DNA of 64,000 nucleotides from Rhizobium lentis (GTDB lineage: Bacteria; Pseudomonadota; Alphaproteobacteria; Rhizobiales; Rhizobiaceae): the NCBI RefSeq assembly GCF_014200175.1, contig NZ_JACHBD010000008.1, forward strand, positions 62,001 through 126,000. The letters run 5' to 3'. Under the pieces are notes generated by a model. That model ran no database searches. It was not told the DNA's origin and was given only the letters and a program-made list of their open reading frames with translations. Shown here in pieces: positions 16,898 to 25,337 of this stretch (positions are counted from its first letter, which is position 1; the number at the start of each line of letters is the position of its first letter). The position numbers were made by a program, and so were the translations under genes.

Positions 16898-17806
16898 TCA
16901 ACTTGCGGCCGTCAGCCAGAGAAGCTCAATCCGCTGCGCTTCCTCGTCGGGATCATCGGCGAAGATGGCTTCGGCCGTGACAAGCGCATGCCGCCGATCT
17001 TCCTGCTGGCGGAAAATGATGGCGTCGAGCAGATGCGCCAGATCGTCGTTGCGGGTGAAGAGCTGCGGTTCGGCTTCCACCAGTTCGCAGAGCACTGCCA
17101 GGTCGTGAATATGGCCGAGATCCTCGACGAGCTCCTTGGCCGCATCGCGCTTGGCCTTCATCGCGCCCGGCCATATGTCGCGCAACAGGGCGTGATAGAG
17201 TCGATAATCGTAGGTGCGTTTGCGCAGAACATGGAAGTCGTCGGCCGACGCCTCGCCGTGGCAGGCGGCGAGCGCTGCCCTGGCCTTTCGCGCGGTGCGG
17301 CGCCAGCTCTTCGCCAGCTTGCGGGCATTCTTGCGGTGACCGCCATCAAATGAGACTGTATCGACGGCGGCAATCGCTTCTTTCAGAACGTGCGAGGTTT
17401 CCGCGAGCCGCTGCTCTAGGCCGCTTTCCGCCTCCGCCATCCAGTCACGGCGGCCTTCGAGAATGGTGACGATCCGGCCGAGCGCTTCGTTCTCCTCTGG
17501 CTCACGGGCCGACTGTTGCAGATATTGCGCCGTGCCGATAAGAGCGGCTGCGTCGCGGATTGCCGACAGCGAGCGTGCGACATCGCGCAGCCTTGCATTT
17601 TCATGCTCCTGGAATTCGGGCACCTCGCGAGCCACGAGCCGGTAGAGCGAGCGCAATCGCTTCAGGTTCTTGCGGAAGGAATGGATCGCCTCATGCGCGC
17701 CGTCCGGCCGCTCCTCAAGAACCGTGATGGCGCTTTCCAGCTGCTCGGTCGCAACGCTCCGGAATGCCTCGGTGAAATCGCAATCAGGCCGAATGCGATA
17801 GGCCAT
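16898..17806 (-). CDS. CHAD-domain protein
   Basis: All-helical CHAD protein of 302 residues. It shows the conserved basic/histidine helices that bind polyphosphate in known members: HSFRKNLKRLRSLYRLV near residue 42 and FHVLRKRTYDYRLYHALL near residue 200. Its start overlaps the end of the CYTH gene by 23 bases, implying translational coupling. In many bacteria CYTH and CHAD are fused in one polypeptide. A role in polyphosphate binding or localisation is inferred from the family. Confidence 0.88.
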   Translation of the reverse strand: MAYRIRPDCDFTEAFRSVATEQLESAITVLEERPDGAHEAIHSFRKNLKRLRSLYRLVAREVPEFQEHENARLRDVARSLSAIRDAAALIGTAQYLQQSAREPEENEALGRIVTILEGRRDWMAEAESGLEQRLAETSHVLKEAIAAVDTVSFDGGHRKNARKLAKSWRRTARKARAALAACHGEASADDFHVLRKRTYDYRLYHALLRDIWPGAMKAKRDAAKELVEDLGHIHDLAVLCELVEAEPQLFTRNDDLAHLLDAIIFRQQEDRRHALVTAEAIFADDPDEEAQRIELLWLTAAS

Positions 17807-18272
17807 GCCTGTCGTGCCCGTATTCTGTGGCGAGGGCCTGGTTTGAATAGCGGAAATCGCCGGTCACTTCGCGGCCAAGCCAGCTGGGCAGGGCCGGGTC
17901 GTCGGTTTCCGCCGTCATTTCCACTTCGGCGATCACCAACCCGCGATGCGCCCCCGCAAAGACGTCGACCTCCCAGACGAAACCTTGAAACGGAACGCGG
18001 TAACGTGTTTTTTCGATGACGATGCCGACCGCATTCTCCAACAGTTCCTCGGCATCTGCAATCGGGATGTCAAATTCGAATTCGTCGCGGGTGATGGCGC
18101 TGCGGCCAATCTTGATCGTCAGCTTCGCCTTCCGGCCGTCGAGGATGCGCACCCTGACGGAGCGGTCGTCCATCGAGGCGATATAACCCTGCTTGAGCTC
18201 GGATTTCGTCTCGACGGCGGATCGCCATCCATCGCTGCGCACCAGAAACTTCCGCTCGATCTCTTTCGCCAT
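17784..18272 (-). CDS. CYTH-domain triphosphate tunnel metalloenzyme
   Basis: Predicted inorganic triphosphatase or related enzyme of the CYTH superfamily. From the ATG at 18272 it has 162 residues and opens with the signature EIERKFLV, the ExExK metal/triphosphate motif. Alternating charged strands follow (VRVRILDGRKAKLTIKI, RYRVPF, EVDVFAG, VIAEVEM). An in-frame ATG further upstream (18314) would put 14 unrelated residues before the motif, so the later start is preferred. It is coupled to the CHAD gene downstream. Adenylate cyclase activity is known for some CYTH proteins but cannot be claimed here. Confidence 0.9.
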   Translation of the reverse strand: MAKEIERKFLVRSDGWRSAVETKSELKQGYIASMDDRSVRVRILDGRKAKLTIKIGRSAITRDEFEFDIPIADAEELLENAVGIVIEKTRYRVPFQGFVWEVDVFAGAHRGLVIAEVEMTAETDDPALPSWLGREVTGDFRYSNQALATEYGHDRHGLSHSA

Positions 18273-18427
18273 GCCAGTGAACCTTTTGTGACGATCGCCG
18301 CAACGGTAGACCAATTTACCCGCATTTCATACCCATCTTCTCATGCGGCCGGGTTTTATCTCGACAAGGGTCGGCGGGGGCGTTATTCGGGATGCAATTT
18401 CAATCGTTTCAAGGAGGTCGCGCGACC

Positions 18428-19066
18428 ATGGGCGAGAAAACAGAGAAACTCCTTTCCATCCTGAAACTCCAGCCGGTTGTCCCGGTCCTGATCGTCGATG
18501 ATGCCAAGTCGGCGGTGCCGCTGGCGCGCGCGCTCGTCGCAGGCGGCCTGAAGGCAATCGAGATCACCATGCGCACGCCGGCGGCCCTCGAGGCGGTGCG
18601 GGCCGTCGCTGCCGAGGTCGAGGGTGCTGAAGTCGGCGCCGGCACGATCCTGAATGCCGCCCATTGGCGGGCCGCCGTCGAGGCTGGTTCGAAGTTCATC
18701 GTCAGCCCGGGCACGACGCAGGAGCTGCTCGACGCCGCCGCCGATTCCGACGTGCCACTGCTTCCGGGCGCTGCCACCGCCAGCGAAGTCATGGCGCTGC
18801 GCGAAGAAGGCTACCAGGTGCTGAAGTTCTTTCCCGCCGAGCAGGCCGGCGGCGCCGCCTTCCTGAAGGCGCTTTCCTCACCCCTTGCCGGCACGCTGTT
18901 CTGCCCAACCGGCGGCATTTCGCTGAAGAACGCCAGGGATTATCTGTCGCTGCCGAACGTCGTCTGCGTCGGCGGTTCGTGGGTCGCGCCGAAGGAGTTG
19001 GTCGCAGCCGGCGACTGGGCGGGGATCACCAAGCTTGCGGCGGAGGCCGCGGCTCTGAAAGTCTGA
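18428..19066 (+). CDS. eda: 2-dehydro-3-deoxy-phosphogluconate aldolase
   Basis: Splits KDPG to pyruvate and glyceraldehyde 3-phosphate, the last specific step of the Entner-Doudoroff pathway, the main glucose route in rhizobia. From the ATG at 18428, preceded by AAGGAGG, it has 212 residues. Key features are VVPVLIVDD at the start, EITMRTP with the catalytic Glu, GAGTILNA, the Schiff-base lysine in LKFFPAE, and the phosphate-binding CPTGGIS. It stands apart from edd and zwf, which are not in the window. Confidence 0.93.
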   Translation: MGEKTEKLLSILKLQPVVPVLIVDDAKSAVPLARALVAGGLKAIEITMRTPAALEAVRAVAAEVEGAEVGAGTILNAAHWRAAVEAGSKFIVSPGTTQELLDAAADSDVPLLPGAATASEVMALREEGYQVLKFFPAEQAGGAAFLKALSSPLAGTLFCPTGGISLKNARDYLSLPNVVCVGGSWVAPKELVAAGDWAGITKLAAEAAALKV

Positions 19067-19169
19067 GGTCGGATCGGCGGGGGATGCACAATCCCCCGCG
19101 CCCCGTGTTTGTATTTCAGCCGTCGCAAACCTATGTTCTCTCCAGCCTCAAACAGGGAGACGACGAGGA

Positions 19170-19889
19170 ATGTTCGACGCAAAGAAGCTTCTCGACCAGT
19201 TCTTGGGTTCGCAGGTGCCCGGTCTCGGCGGTTCAGTCCGCGACAGGGCGGGCGATGCCGTGCAGACGGCGAGGAACAACCCGATGAAGACCGGCGCGCT
19301 TGCGGCCGTGCTTCTCGGCACCAAGACCGGGCGCAACATCGCCGGCAATGCGCTGGCGATCGGCGGTCTCGCCGCCATTGCCGGCCTCGGCTACCAGGCC
19401 TACAAGAATTATCAGGCGGGTCAGGCGCCTGCGGCTCCCTCGGATGCGCCGTCGGCCAACAATCCGGTTCTCCTGCCGCCGCCTGTCGACTCCGGTTTCG
19501 GGCCGGCGTCACCGGCCGGCAGCAACGAATTTGTGCTGGTGCTGATCCGCGCGATGATCGCCGCCGCCAAGGCCGACGGCCATATCGACGATGCCGAACG
19601 CGCGCTCATCATGGACAAGATCAAGGCGGCCGATGTCAGCGGCGAGGCCGCGGCCTTCATCGAACGCGAACTCGCTTCGCCGACGGATATCGATGCGCTT
19701 GTGGCTGCGGCGGTGACGGAAGAGCAGCGCGTCGAGCTCTACACCGCCTCGCGCCTGACGATCGAACCGGATTCGCGCGCCGAACGCGGCTATCTCGATC
19801 TGCTTGCCGGCCGGCTCGGCCTTGCCGACCAGCTGGTCGACCATATCGAGGCGACGGTGTCGTCCGCCAAGACGACCTTGTCACAGTAA
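19170..19889 (+). CDS. DUF533 / YebE-like protein
   Basis: A 239-residue protein of the DUF533 family. The N-terminal part (MFDAKKLLDQFLG and following) resembles the family start and includes a Gly/Ala-rich hydrophobic stretch near 55-75 that may associate with the membrane. A Pro/Ala linker (85-105) leads to a TerB-like helical domain with acidic metal-site-like residues (AKADGHIDDAERALI). Function is unknown. It starts 30 bases after a CCAGCCTC-rich leader with a GGAGACGACGAGGA ribosome-binding site. It reads alone between eda and a GNAT gene. Confidence 0.85.
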   Translation: MFDAKKLLDQFLGSQVPGLGGSVRDRAGDAVQTARNNPMKTGALAAVLLGTKTGRNIAGNALAIGGLAAIAGLGYQAYKNYQAGQAPAAPSDAPSANNPVLLPPPVDSGFGPASPAGSNEFVLVLIRAMIAAAKADGHIDDAERALIMDKIKAADVSGEAAAFIERELASPTDIDALVAAAVTEEQRVELYTASRLTIEPDSRAERGYLDLLAGRLGLADQLVDHIEATVSSAKTTLSQ

Positions 19890-19953
19890 CATCCAGGCCG
19901 GTTGCCTTTGTCGGGCGGCTGGCCTATCCACTCCTCAGAACAGGGGAGTGGAT

Positions 19954-20649
19954 ATGCGCGATCTTGCGAATTTCAAAGGCTGTCCGGCGCCGACGCCGGT
20001 GACGCTGAAGGGCCGCTTCGTTACCGTCGAGCCCTATCGGCGGGCGGAGCATCTCCAAGCTCTGTGGGAAGGTCTCGGCGGCATGGGCATCAACCCGCTG
20101 CTGCTCTATTTCGCGCAGGACGATTTTTCCGGCATCGAGGATTTCGCCAACTGGCTGGAGGCCGTCTCCACCAAGTCCGGCTGGCTCACCCATATCTTCC
20201 GCGACAACGCCACCGGCAAGATTGTCGGCATGGCGAACTATATGCGCGCCGACCCGGCAAACGGCGTCGTCGAGATCGGCGGAGTGGCGCATGGCGCCGA
20301 CATGAAGCGTTCGCCGCTCTCCACCGAGGCGCACTATCTGATGGCCAAGCACGTCTTCGAAGATCTCGGCTATCGCCGTTACGAATGGAAATGCGACAAC
20401 AAGAACGAAGCGAGCAAGACGACGGCCCTGCGCTACGGCTTCAGCTTCGAAGGCGTCTTCCGCCAGCACATGATCTCCAAGCACCGCAACCGCGACACCG
20501 CCTGGTTCTCGATGATCGATGCCGAATGGCCGCTGATCAACGATGCTTTCGAGGCCTGGCTTTCTCCCGAGAATTTTGACGCTGCCGGCAACCAAATTCG
20601 CCGCCTGCAGGATATTCGCGCCGATTTCGAAAAGGAAAGGCTCGCATGA
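19954..20649 (+). CDS. GNAT acetyltransferase (RimJ/RimL type)
   Basis: A 231-residue acetyltransferase. GRFVTVEPYRRAEHLQALWEG begins the fold, and the IVGMANYMRADPANGVVEIGG beta-hairpin and the HVFEDLGYRRYEWKCDNKNEASKTTALRYGFSFEGVFR region match the RimJ/RimL-like Acetyltransf_3 group. The ATG at 19954 follows AGGGGAG. Its stop overlaps the start of a small membrane protein by 4 bases, so the two are coupled. The substrate (protein N-terminus or small molecule) is unknown. Confidence 0.85.
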   Translation: MRDLANFKGCPAPTPVTLKGRFVTVEPYRRAEHLQALWEGLGGMGINPLLLYFAQDDFSGIEDFANWLEAVSTKSGWLTHIFRDNATGKIVGMANYMRADPANGVVEIGGVAHGADMKRSPLSTEAHYLMAKHVFEDLGYRRYEWKCDNKNEASKTTALRYGFSFEGVFRQHMISKHRNRDTAWFSMIDAEWPLINDAFEAWLSPENFDAAGNQIRRLQDIRADFEKERLA

Positions 20650-20852
20650 GCCCCGAGAGCCGCTCGCAGGCGACCGCCGCCGCCATCATCCTGCTTGGCG
20701 CCGGCCTCGTCCTCTATTTTCTGCCGACCATCGTTTTATGGATCGGCAATTTCTCACCGGTGCTGGGAATTGCCGTTGGCGTCTGCCTGATCATGGCGTT
20801 TTTCGTGGTCTTCTGGCTGCGGGCGCGCTATCAGCGCGGCAGAGGAAAATAG
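20646..20852 (+). CDS. Small two-helix membrane protein
   Basis: A 68-residue hydrophobic protein with two predicted membrane segments (about 11-34 and 38-58) and a basic C-terminus (RARYQRGRGK) suggesting a cytoplasmic tail. ATG overlaps the stop of the acetyltransferase in ATGA fashion. No family recognised. The overlap and codon pattern support a real gene. Confidence 0.7.
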   Translation: MSPESRSQATAAAIILLGAGLVLYFLPTIVLWIGNFSPVLGIAVGVCLIMAFFVVFWLRARYQRGRGK

Positions 20853-20853
20853 T

Positions 20854-21927
20854 CTATCCCTGCAGCGAGCCCCCGAGCAGCAGGACTCCCATCAGAATGA
20901 CGAGCAGGGCGCCAAGGATTTCGATGGCGTTGCCGATCCACACCGAGGCGGCTGAGCCGCGCCCGGAGAGGCGGACCGCAGCACCTTTGGCGGTGACGGC
21001 GAGAGTGGCAAGCAGCGACACGGTGATTGCAGTGCCGAGCGACATGGCGGCGACCGACAGCATGCCGCCGAGGTAGAGCCCGTTCAGCAGCGAAAAGGTC
21101 ATGACCAGAAGCGCACCGGAGCACGGGCGGAGGCCGACGGCCACGATCGCCGACCAGGCCTCGCGGGCGTTGAACTTGTCGCCGCCGAGCAGCGCGGGGT
21201 CGGGCACGTGGGCATTGCCGCAGGTCTCGCAGACCATGCCGGGAACGAAGGTATGGCCGGCTTCCACGGCCTGCGCCTTGCCGTTGAAGGCATAGGCCTG
21301 GCGTTCGGCCGCATTATCCTTCCAGTCGAGCATCATGCTGACCGGACCGGCGGACGTGGCCATCAGCCGGCGGCGCGGCAAATTGCCCGCCATCGAGCGC
21401 AGTTTGCGAAACAGCAGCCAGCCGCCGAAGAGGATGACCATGACGAAACTTGCGATTTCCATCGCATGGGTCGCGGCCGTCAGCGTAATGCCGGTGCCGC
21501 GCAGCACCAGCCAGGCGCCGCCAACTAGCGCCACGGCGACGACACCCTGGATGAACGCCGAAATGAAGGAAATCACCACGCCGCGCTTCAGCTCGACCTC
21601 ATTGGCGATCATATAGGAGGAGATGACCGCCTTGCCGTGGCCGGGGCCGGCGGCATGGAAGACGCCGTAGGCGAAGGAAAGACCGATCAGCGATGTCAGC
21701 TGCCACGGATCCTCGCGCATGCCCTTCAAGGCATCCGTCAGCGCCCGGTAGAAGGCCTGCTGTTCATAGTTCACATAGAGGAAGAGCGGTGCGAACGGCC
21801 CACCGGTCGGTTGAAAACTCGGTTCGGCCGTGCCGATGCCGAGCGGCGACTGCGCATGGGCAAGGCTTGCCGCCGTCACGAGCGCAAGCAGTGCTGCGGA
21901 AAGGATGAGGGGGCGTTTTATCAGCAT
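20854..21927 (-). CDS. NicO/RcnA-type nickel-cobalt transporter
   Basis: Inner-membrane metal transporter of 357 residues. After an N-terminal signal-like segment come about six membrane helices. The family motif FHAAGPGHGKAVISSYM (near residue 93) is clear. A central loop has CETCGNAH, a possible metal-binding site, and GLRPCSGALLVM lies in a later helix. Its start overlaps the stop of the DUF1007 gene by 7 bases. DUF1007-NicO pairs are widespread and are thought to act together in Ni/Co or possibly Zn homeostasis. Export or import cannot be decided from sequence. Confidence 0.88.
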   Translation of the reverse strand: MLIKRPLILSAALLALVTAASLAHAQSPLGIGTAEPSFQPTGGPFAPLFLYVNYEQQAFYRALTDALKGMREDPWQLTSLIGLSFAYGVFHAAGPGHGKAVISSYMIANEVELKRGVVISFISAFIQGVVAVALVGGAWLVLRGTGITLTAATHAMEIASFVMVILFGGWLLFRKLRSMAGNLPRRRLMATSAGPVSMMLDWKDNAAERQAYAFNGKAQAVEAGHTFVPGMVCETCGNAHVPDPALLGGDKFNAREAWSAIVAVGLRPCSGALLVMTFSLLNGLYLGGMLSVAAMSLGTAITVSLLATLAVTAKGAAVRLSGRGSAASVWIGNAIEILGALLVILMGVLLLGGSLQG

Positions 21928-22562
21928 GTGATCTCCAGCCGGGTGGCGAAGAGCTTGGACATGTTGGTGCCGGTGGGATCGTTGAAGAAGGCGTCGGTCA
22001 GCGACTGCTTGTTTTGCGAGATCACCTCGTCGGCATCCGGTCTCACCACCTGGTGTTTGCAGGCTTTGAAGCTGTCGCCGACCGTGGAGAGTTCGTTGTC
22101 TGTCGGAAAGTCGATCGACGTATAGAGCGTCGGGTCGTAGACGCCGAAAGTGAGCCTGCCCTTGAGCGGCATCTTCTCCGCTGGCTTGACCGCGAAGAAC
22201 ATCAGGAGCTGGCCGTTTTTATAATCAACATGGATGATGTCAGGCTGCTGGACGGTGACGTTCTTCCCGTTGACCGTCAGATTCATGTAGTAGTCGTAAT
22301 CGGCAAGCGACTGCTTCACCGTTTTCCCAACCTGCGCGAGTTCGTTCGGCTCCAGCTTCAGATCGGTGTTCTTGTCGAAATCCATGACGACCGAGGAGGA
22401 GAAGACCTCGTCGAAGCGCCAGACATTGCGCAGTTCCTCGATGCTGCCGTCGGCGCCGGCGACGACTTCGAGCCGCGCCTCCACGAAGATATGCGGATGC
22501 GCAAGGGCGGCGGCCGGCGCCAGCGAAAGAAGCGCGGCTATCAATGGTATGGATTTTTTCAT
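21921..22562 (-). CDS. DUF1007 periplasmic protein
   Basis: A 213-residue secreted protein with a signal peptide ending near ALAHP. The mature start HPHIFVEARLEVV contains the family-typical N-terminal His-Pro-His, a plausible metal ligand exposed after processing. Conserved VWRFDEVFSSSVVMDFDKN follows. It is the first gene of a two-gene unit with the NicO transporter. A role as periplasmic metal-delivery partner is inferred from this pairing. Confidence 0.87.
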   Translation of the reverse strand: MKKSIPLIAALLSLAPAAALAHPHIFVEARLEVVAGADGSIEELRNVWRFDEVFSSSVVMDFDKNTDLKLEPNELAQVGKTVKQSLADYDYYMNLTVNGKNVTVQQPDIIHVDYKNGQLLMFFAVKPAEKMPLKGRLTFGVYDPTLYTSIDFPTDNELSTVGDSFKACKHQVVRPDADEVISQNKQSLTDAFFNDPTGTNMSKLFATRLEITC

Positions 22563-22688
22563 AAGTCCCGCTGCCTTATTCGCTCGATCCGAGTTCTTGC
22601 CAGAAATTGGGACGGAATTGGGACCGGCTTGCGGCCGATGCCGATCGTCGACGTCCGATTCCCCAGTCGGGGGTCTTTCGTCAAAGCC

Positions 22689-23582
22689 TCACGGATGCTT
22701 CTTGAACCAGTTGTGCAGGTAGTCGACGAAGATCCTCACCTTGGCCGGCAGGTAGCGCCGGTGCGGATAGACGGCATAGATGCCGCGGTCGGTCGGGATG
22801 TAGTCGTTAAACAGCGTCAGCAGCTCCCCGCTCTCGATCGGCTTGCGGGCGATGAAATCGGGGATGAGAGCGATGCCGATGCCGGCGAGGGCTGCGCGCA
22901 ATGTCGCATGCGGACTGTTGACCTCTATCGGCCCGGAGACGGCGACGGCGAAGGTGGTGTTATCAGGATTGTAGAAGCGAATGCTCCCCTGCGTGCGCGA
23001 ATTGGTATCGACGATGAAGGGGACATTGGAAATGTCGCTCGGATGCTCAAGATCGGGATGGCGCTCGAGAAATTCAGGCGTGACGCAGAGATGGACGCGG
23101 AAATCGGAGATCTTGCGGGCGATCATGCCGGAATCTTCGAGCTTGGTAATGCGGATCGCGACATCGAAGCCCTCCTCGATCAGGTCGACGAACCGATCGT
23201 CGGCGGCGATCTCCAGCGACAAGTCGGGATTTTCCCGGGCGAAATCGATCAGCGACTGACCGACGTCGGCATCGACGAAGGTGCGCGGCACCGAGACGCG
23301 AAGCTTCCCCTTCAGCTGCGCATTGTTCTCGCGCACGAGATCGGCGAGGTTGTCAATCTCCTTAAGGATATCGGAAGCGGTGCGATAATAGGTGTGGCCG
23401 GCTTCGGTCATTGAGAACTGCCGGGTGGTGCGGTTGAGCAGCAGGGCGCCGAGCTCATCCTCCAATTCGCGCACATATTTGGAGAGCAGCGCCTTCGAGC
23501 GACCGGTGCGCCGTGCCGCGGCGGAAAAGCCTTCGGCCTCGACGACATCGATGAAGGCGCGTATGCGGGTCAGAGTGTCCAT
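22689..23582 (-). CDS. LysR-family transcriptional regulator
   Basis: A 297-residue LTTR starting at the ATG at 23582 (MDTLTRIRAFIDVVEAEG). The winged HTH (SAAARRTGRSKALLSKYVRELEDELG) and the effector domain (LRVSVPRTFVDADVGQSLIDFAR) are clear. The longer frame from 23636 adds residues upstream of the canonical start. It is divergent from the ornithine decarboxylase gene, with two inverted repeats of LTTR-box type in between, so it may regulate that gene or itself. The effector is unknown. Confidence 0.9.
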   Translation of the reverse strand: MDTLTRIRAFIDVVEAEGFSAAARRTGRSKALLSKYVRELEDELGALLLNRTTRQFSMTEAGHTYYRTASDILKEIDNLADLVRENNAQLKGKLRVSVPRTFVDADVGQSLIDFARENPDLSLEIAADDRFVDLIEEGFDVAIRITKLEDSGMIARKISDFRVHLCVTPEFLERHPDLEHPSDISNVPFIVDTNSRTQGSIRFYNPDNTTFAVAVSGPIEVNSPHATLRAALAGIGIALIPDFIARKPIESGELLTLFNDYIPTDRGIYAVYPHRRYLPAKVRIFVDYLHNWFKKHP

Positions 23583-23609
23583 GGCGCTTCCCCAAGCTGT
23601 TTCGAAACG

Positions 23610-23664
23610 TTGAACAAATTGGCCCGATCTGTTCAATTATTTTTTTGACCCCAGATCAAAAAAA
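23610..23664. promoter_or_regulatory. Inverted repeats in the LysR/odc intergenic region
   Basis: Two inverted repeats lie just upstream of the LysR start. One is TTGAAC (23610-23615) with GTTCAA (23631-23636). The other is TTTTTTTGA (23640-23648) with TCAAAAAAA (23656-23664), perfect over 9 bp around CCCCAGA. The second contains a T-N11-A core as in LysR-type operators. Position and symmetry suggest autoregulation and/or control of the divergent leader. Confidence 0.45.
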
Positions 23665-23689
23665 CGCTTGATTGTGAAGGCGAATATTC

Positions 23690-24110
23690 TTATTTCCACC
23701 TCAGCCCAAAGTCGCACGTGCCCATGGGTGTCCGCCGAACCCTCGAATTGGTGAGGAAATCGGTAAGGTACCTGGAATTAACCCCTCCAGTCGCTATTCC
23801 GGCCAACCGGAAAATGCGAGGACGCCTGAAGCAACGACGGTGCGGGCCTTTTTGTTCTCTCCCTGCTTTCCATCAGCGGGGGTTACTGAAGAGGCACACC
23901 ATCATTGCCGGAAGTGCGGTTGGGATTCTCCCTCCAATCCATGGCAGACAAAGCCGAACTTACACCGCATCGCGGCGTTGGTTCACTATCCGCGCATCGA
24001 GCGCTTGCTATGGTTCCGGGGTCTCCACCGGCTGGTTCCAATGCGAGTTCTCGTATGCCCTTTGTCCTCCGGTTCATGCCGGAGCTCTGGAATTGGAAGA
24101 GGGAATCGAT
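23690..24110 (+). ncRNA. Long structured leader of ornithine decarboxylase (probable speF RNA motif)
   Basis: About 420 bases precede the odc start without a separate gene. The speF RNA motif is known to sit upstream of ornithine decarboxylase genes in Alphaproteobacteria, and this leader is in exactly that place. Short potential stems can be seen, for example CGGTTCATGCCGG near 24071 and CCTGGAATTAACCCCTCCAG near 23771. The identification rests mainly on gene context, and the boundaries are approximate. One frame stays open from 23718 into odc, so a translated leader or extended protein is formally possible. Confidence 0.55.
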
Positions 24111-25244
24111 ATGACCACCCAGCGCATCCGCGACTTTCTCGCAACCCGACGTCCCGACGGTCCCTGCCTGGTGGTTGACCTCGACGTCGTTCGCGACAAT
24201 TTCCATGCCTTCCGTCACGCCATGCCGGACAGCGCCATCTACTATGCCGTCAAGGCCAACCCGGCTCCTGAGGTGCTGAAGCTGCTCGCAGGCCTCGGCT
24301 CCAATTTCGATTGCGCATCCGTTGCCGAAATCGAAATGGCGCTCGAGGCCGGCGCGACCGCTGCCCGCATCTCCTTCGGCAACACGATCAAGAAGGAACG
24401 CGACGTCGCCCGCGCGCATGCGCTTGGCGTCAGCCTCTTTGCGGTCGACAGCCACGAGGAAGTCGAGAAGATCTCGCGCGCCGCTCCCGGCGCCCGTGTC
24501 TTCTGCCGCGTGCTCACCGATGGCGAAGGCGCCGAATGGCCGCTGTCGCGCAAGTTCGGCTGCGTTCCGCAGATGGCCGTCGACGTTCTCGTCTACGCCC
24601 ACCAGCTCGGACTGCAGTCCTACGGCGTCTCGTTCCATGTCGGTTCGCAGATGACCAAGGTCGATGCCTGGGATTCGGCACTCGCCGATGCCAAGCGCGT
24701 TTTCGTATCGCTTGCCAAGCAGGGCATTCACCTGCAGATGGTCAACATGGGCGGCGGCTTCCCGACGAAGTATCTGCGCGACGTTCCGTCGGCAGAGGCT
24801 TACGGCAAGTCGATCTACCAGGCGCTGCGCACGCATTTCGGCAACCAGATCCCGCAGACGATCATCGAGCCGGGCCGCGGCATGATCGGCAATGCCGGCG
24901 TCATCAAGGCGGAAGTCGTGCTGATTTCGAAGAAGTCGGACAATGACGATGCCCGCTGGGTCTTCCTCGACATCGGCAAGTTCGGCGGTCTCGCCGAGAC
25001 GATGGATGAAGCCATCCGCTATCCGATCCGCACGGAGCACGACGGCGACGAGATGGAACCCTGCGTCATCGCCGGCCCGACCTGCGATTCGGCCGACGTG
25101 CTCTACGAGAAGAACCTTTATCCGCTGCCGATCTCCCTTTCGATCGGCGACGAGGTCCTGATCGAAGGCACCGGCGCCTATACGACGACCTATTCGGCGG
25201 TCGCTTTCAACGGCTTCGAGCCGCTGAAGGCCTACGTCATCTAA
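24111..25244 (+). CDS. Ornithine/lysine decarboxylase, type III fold
   Basis: PLP-dependent decarboxylase making putrescine (or cadaverine), the entry to polyamines. The 377-residue protein from ATG 24111 is an alanine-racemase-fold enzyme like eukaryotic ODC. The PLP lysine is in YYAVKANPAPEV (Lys48). Further motifs are SVAEIEMALEAG, SFHVGSQ, the phosphate-binding VNMGGGFP, EPGRGMIG, and the active-site cysteine at the dimer interface in TCDSADVLYE. The start choice follows conservation: residues before 24111 in the same frame look like leader RNA, and GAGGGAATCGAT gives a ribosome-binding site. A GNAT gene follows 93 bases later. Confidence 0.92.
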   Translation: MTTQRIRDFLATRRPDGPCLVVDLDVVRDNFHAFRHAMPDSAIYYAVKANPAPEVLKLLAGLGSNFDCASVAEIEMALEAGATAARISFGNTIKKERDVARAHALGVSLFAVDSHEEVEKISRAAPGARVFCRVLTDGEGAEWPLSRKFGCVPQMAVDVLVYAHQLGLQSYGVSFHVGSQMTKVDAWDSALADAKRVFVSLAKQGIHLQMVNMGGGFPTKYLRDVPSAEAYGKSIYQALRTHFGNQIPQTIIEPGRGMIGNAGVIKAEVVLISKKSDNDDARWVFLDIGKFGGLAETMDEAIRYPIRTEHDGDEMEPCVIAGPTCDSADVLYEKNLYPLPISLSIGDEVLIEGTGAYTTTYSAVAFNGFEPLKAYVI

Positions 25245-25337
25245 GGTCGTTTCCGCCGGCCCGGTAACCAGCCGGGGCGGCAACCTCACATGTTCCTTCA
25301 TCGCCGCTGATAACGGTATTGGGTACGGGAGGCCGAG

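Noticed and set aside
23645..23659. FNR/FixK anaerobox
   Set aside because: TTGA-N7-TCAA has one base too many between the half sites and lacks the TTGAT/ATCAA flanks; an LTTR-type site is a better fit.
23718..24110. N-terminal extension of ornithine decarboxylase by 131 residues
   Set aside because: The added sequence has no similarity to the enzyme family, includes the expected speF leader position, and a good ribosome-binding site precedes 24111.
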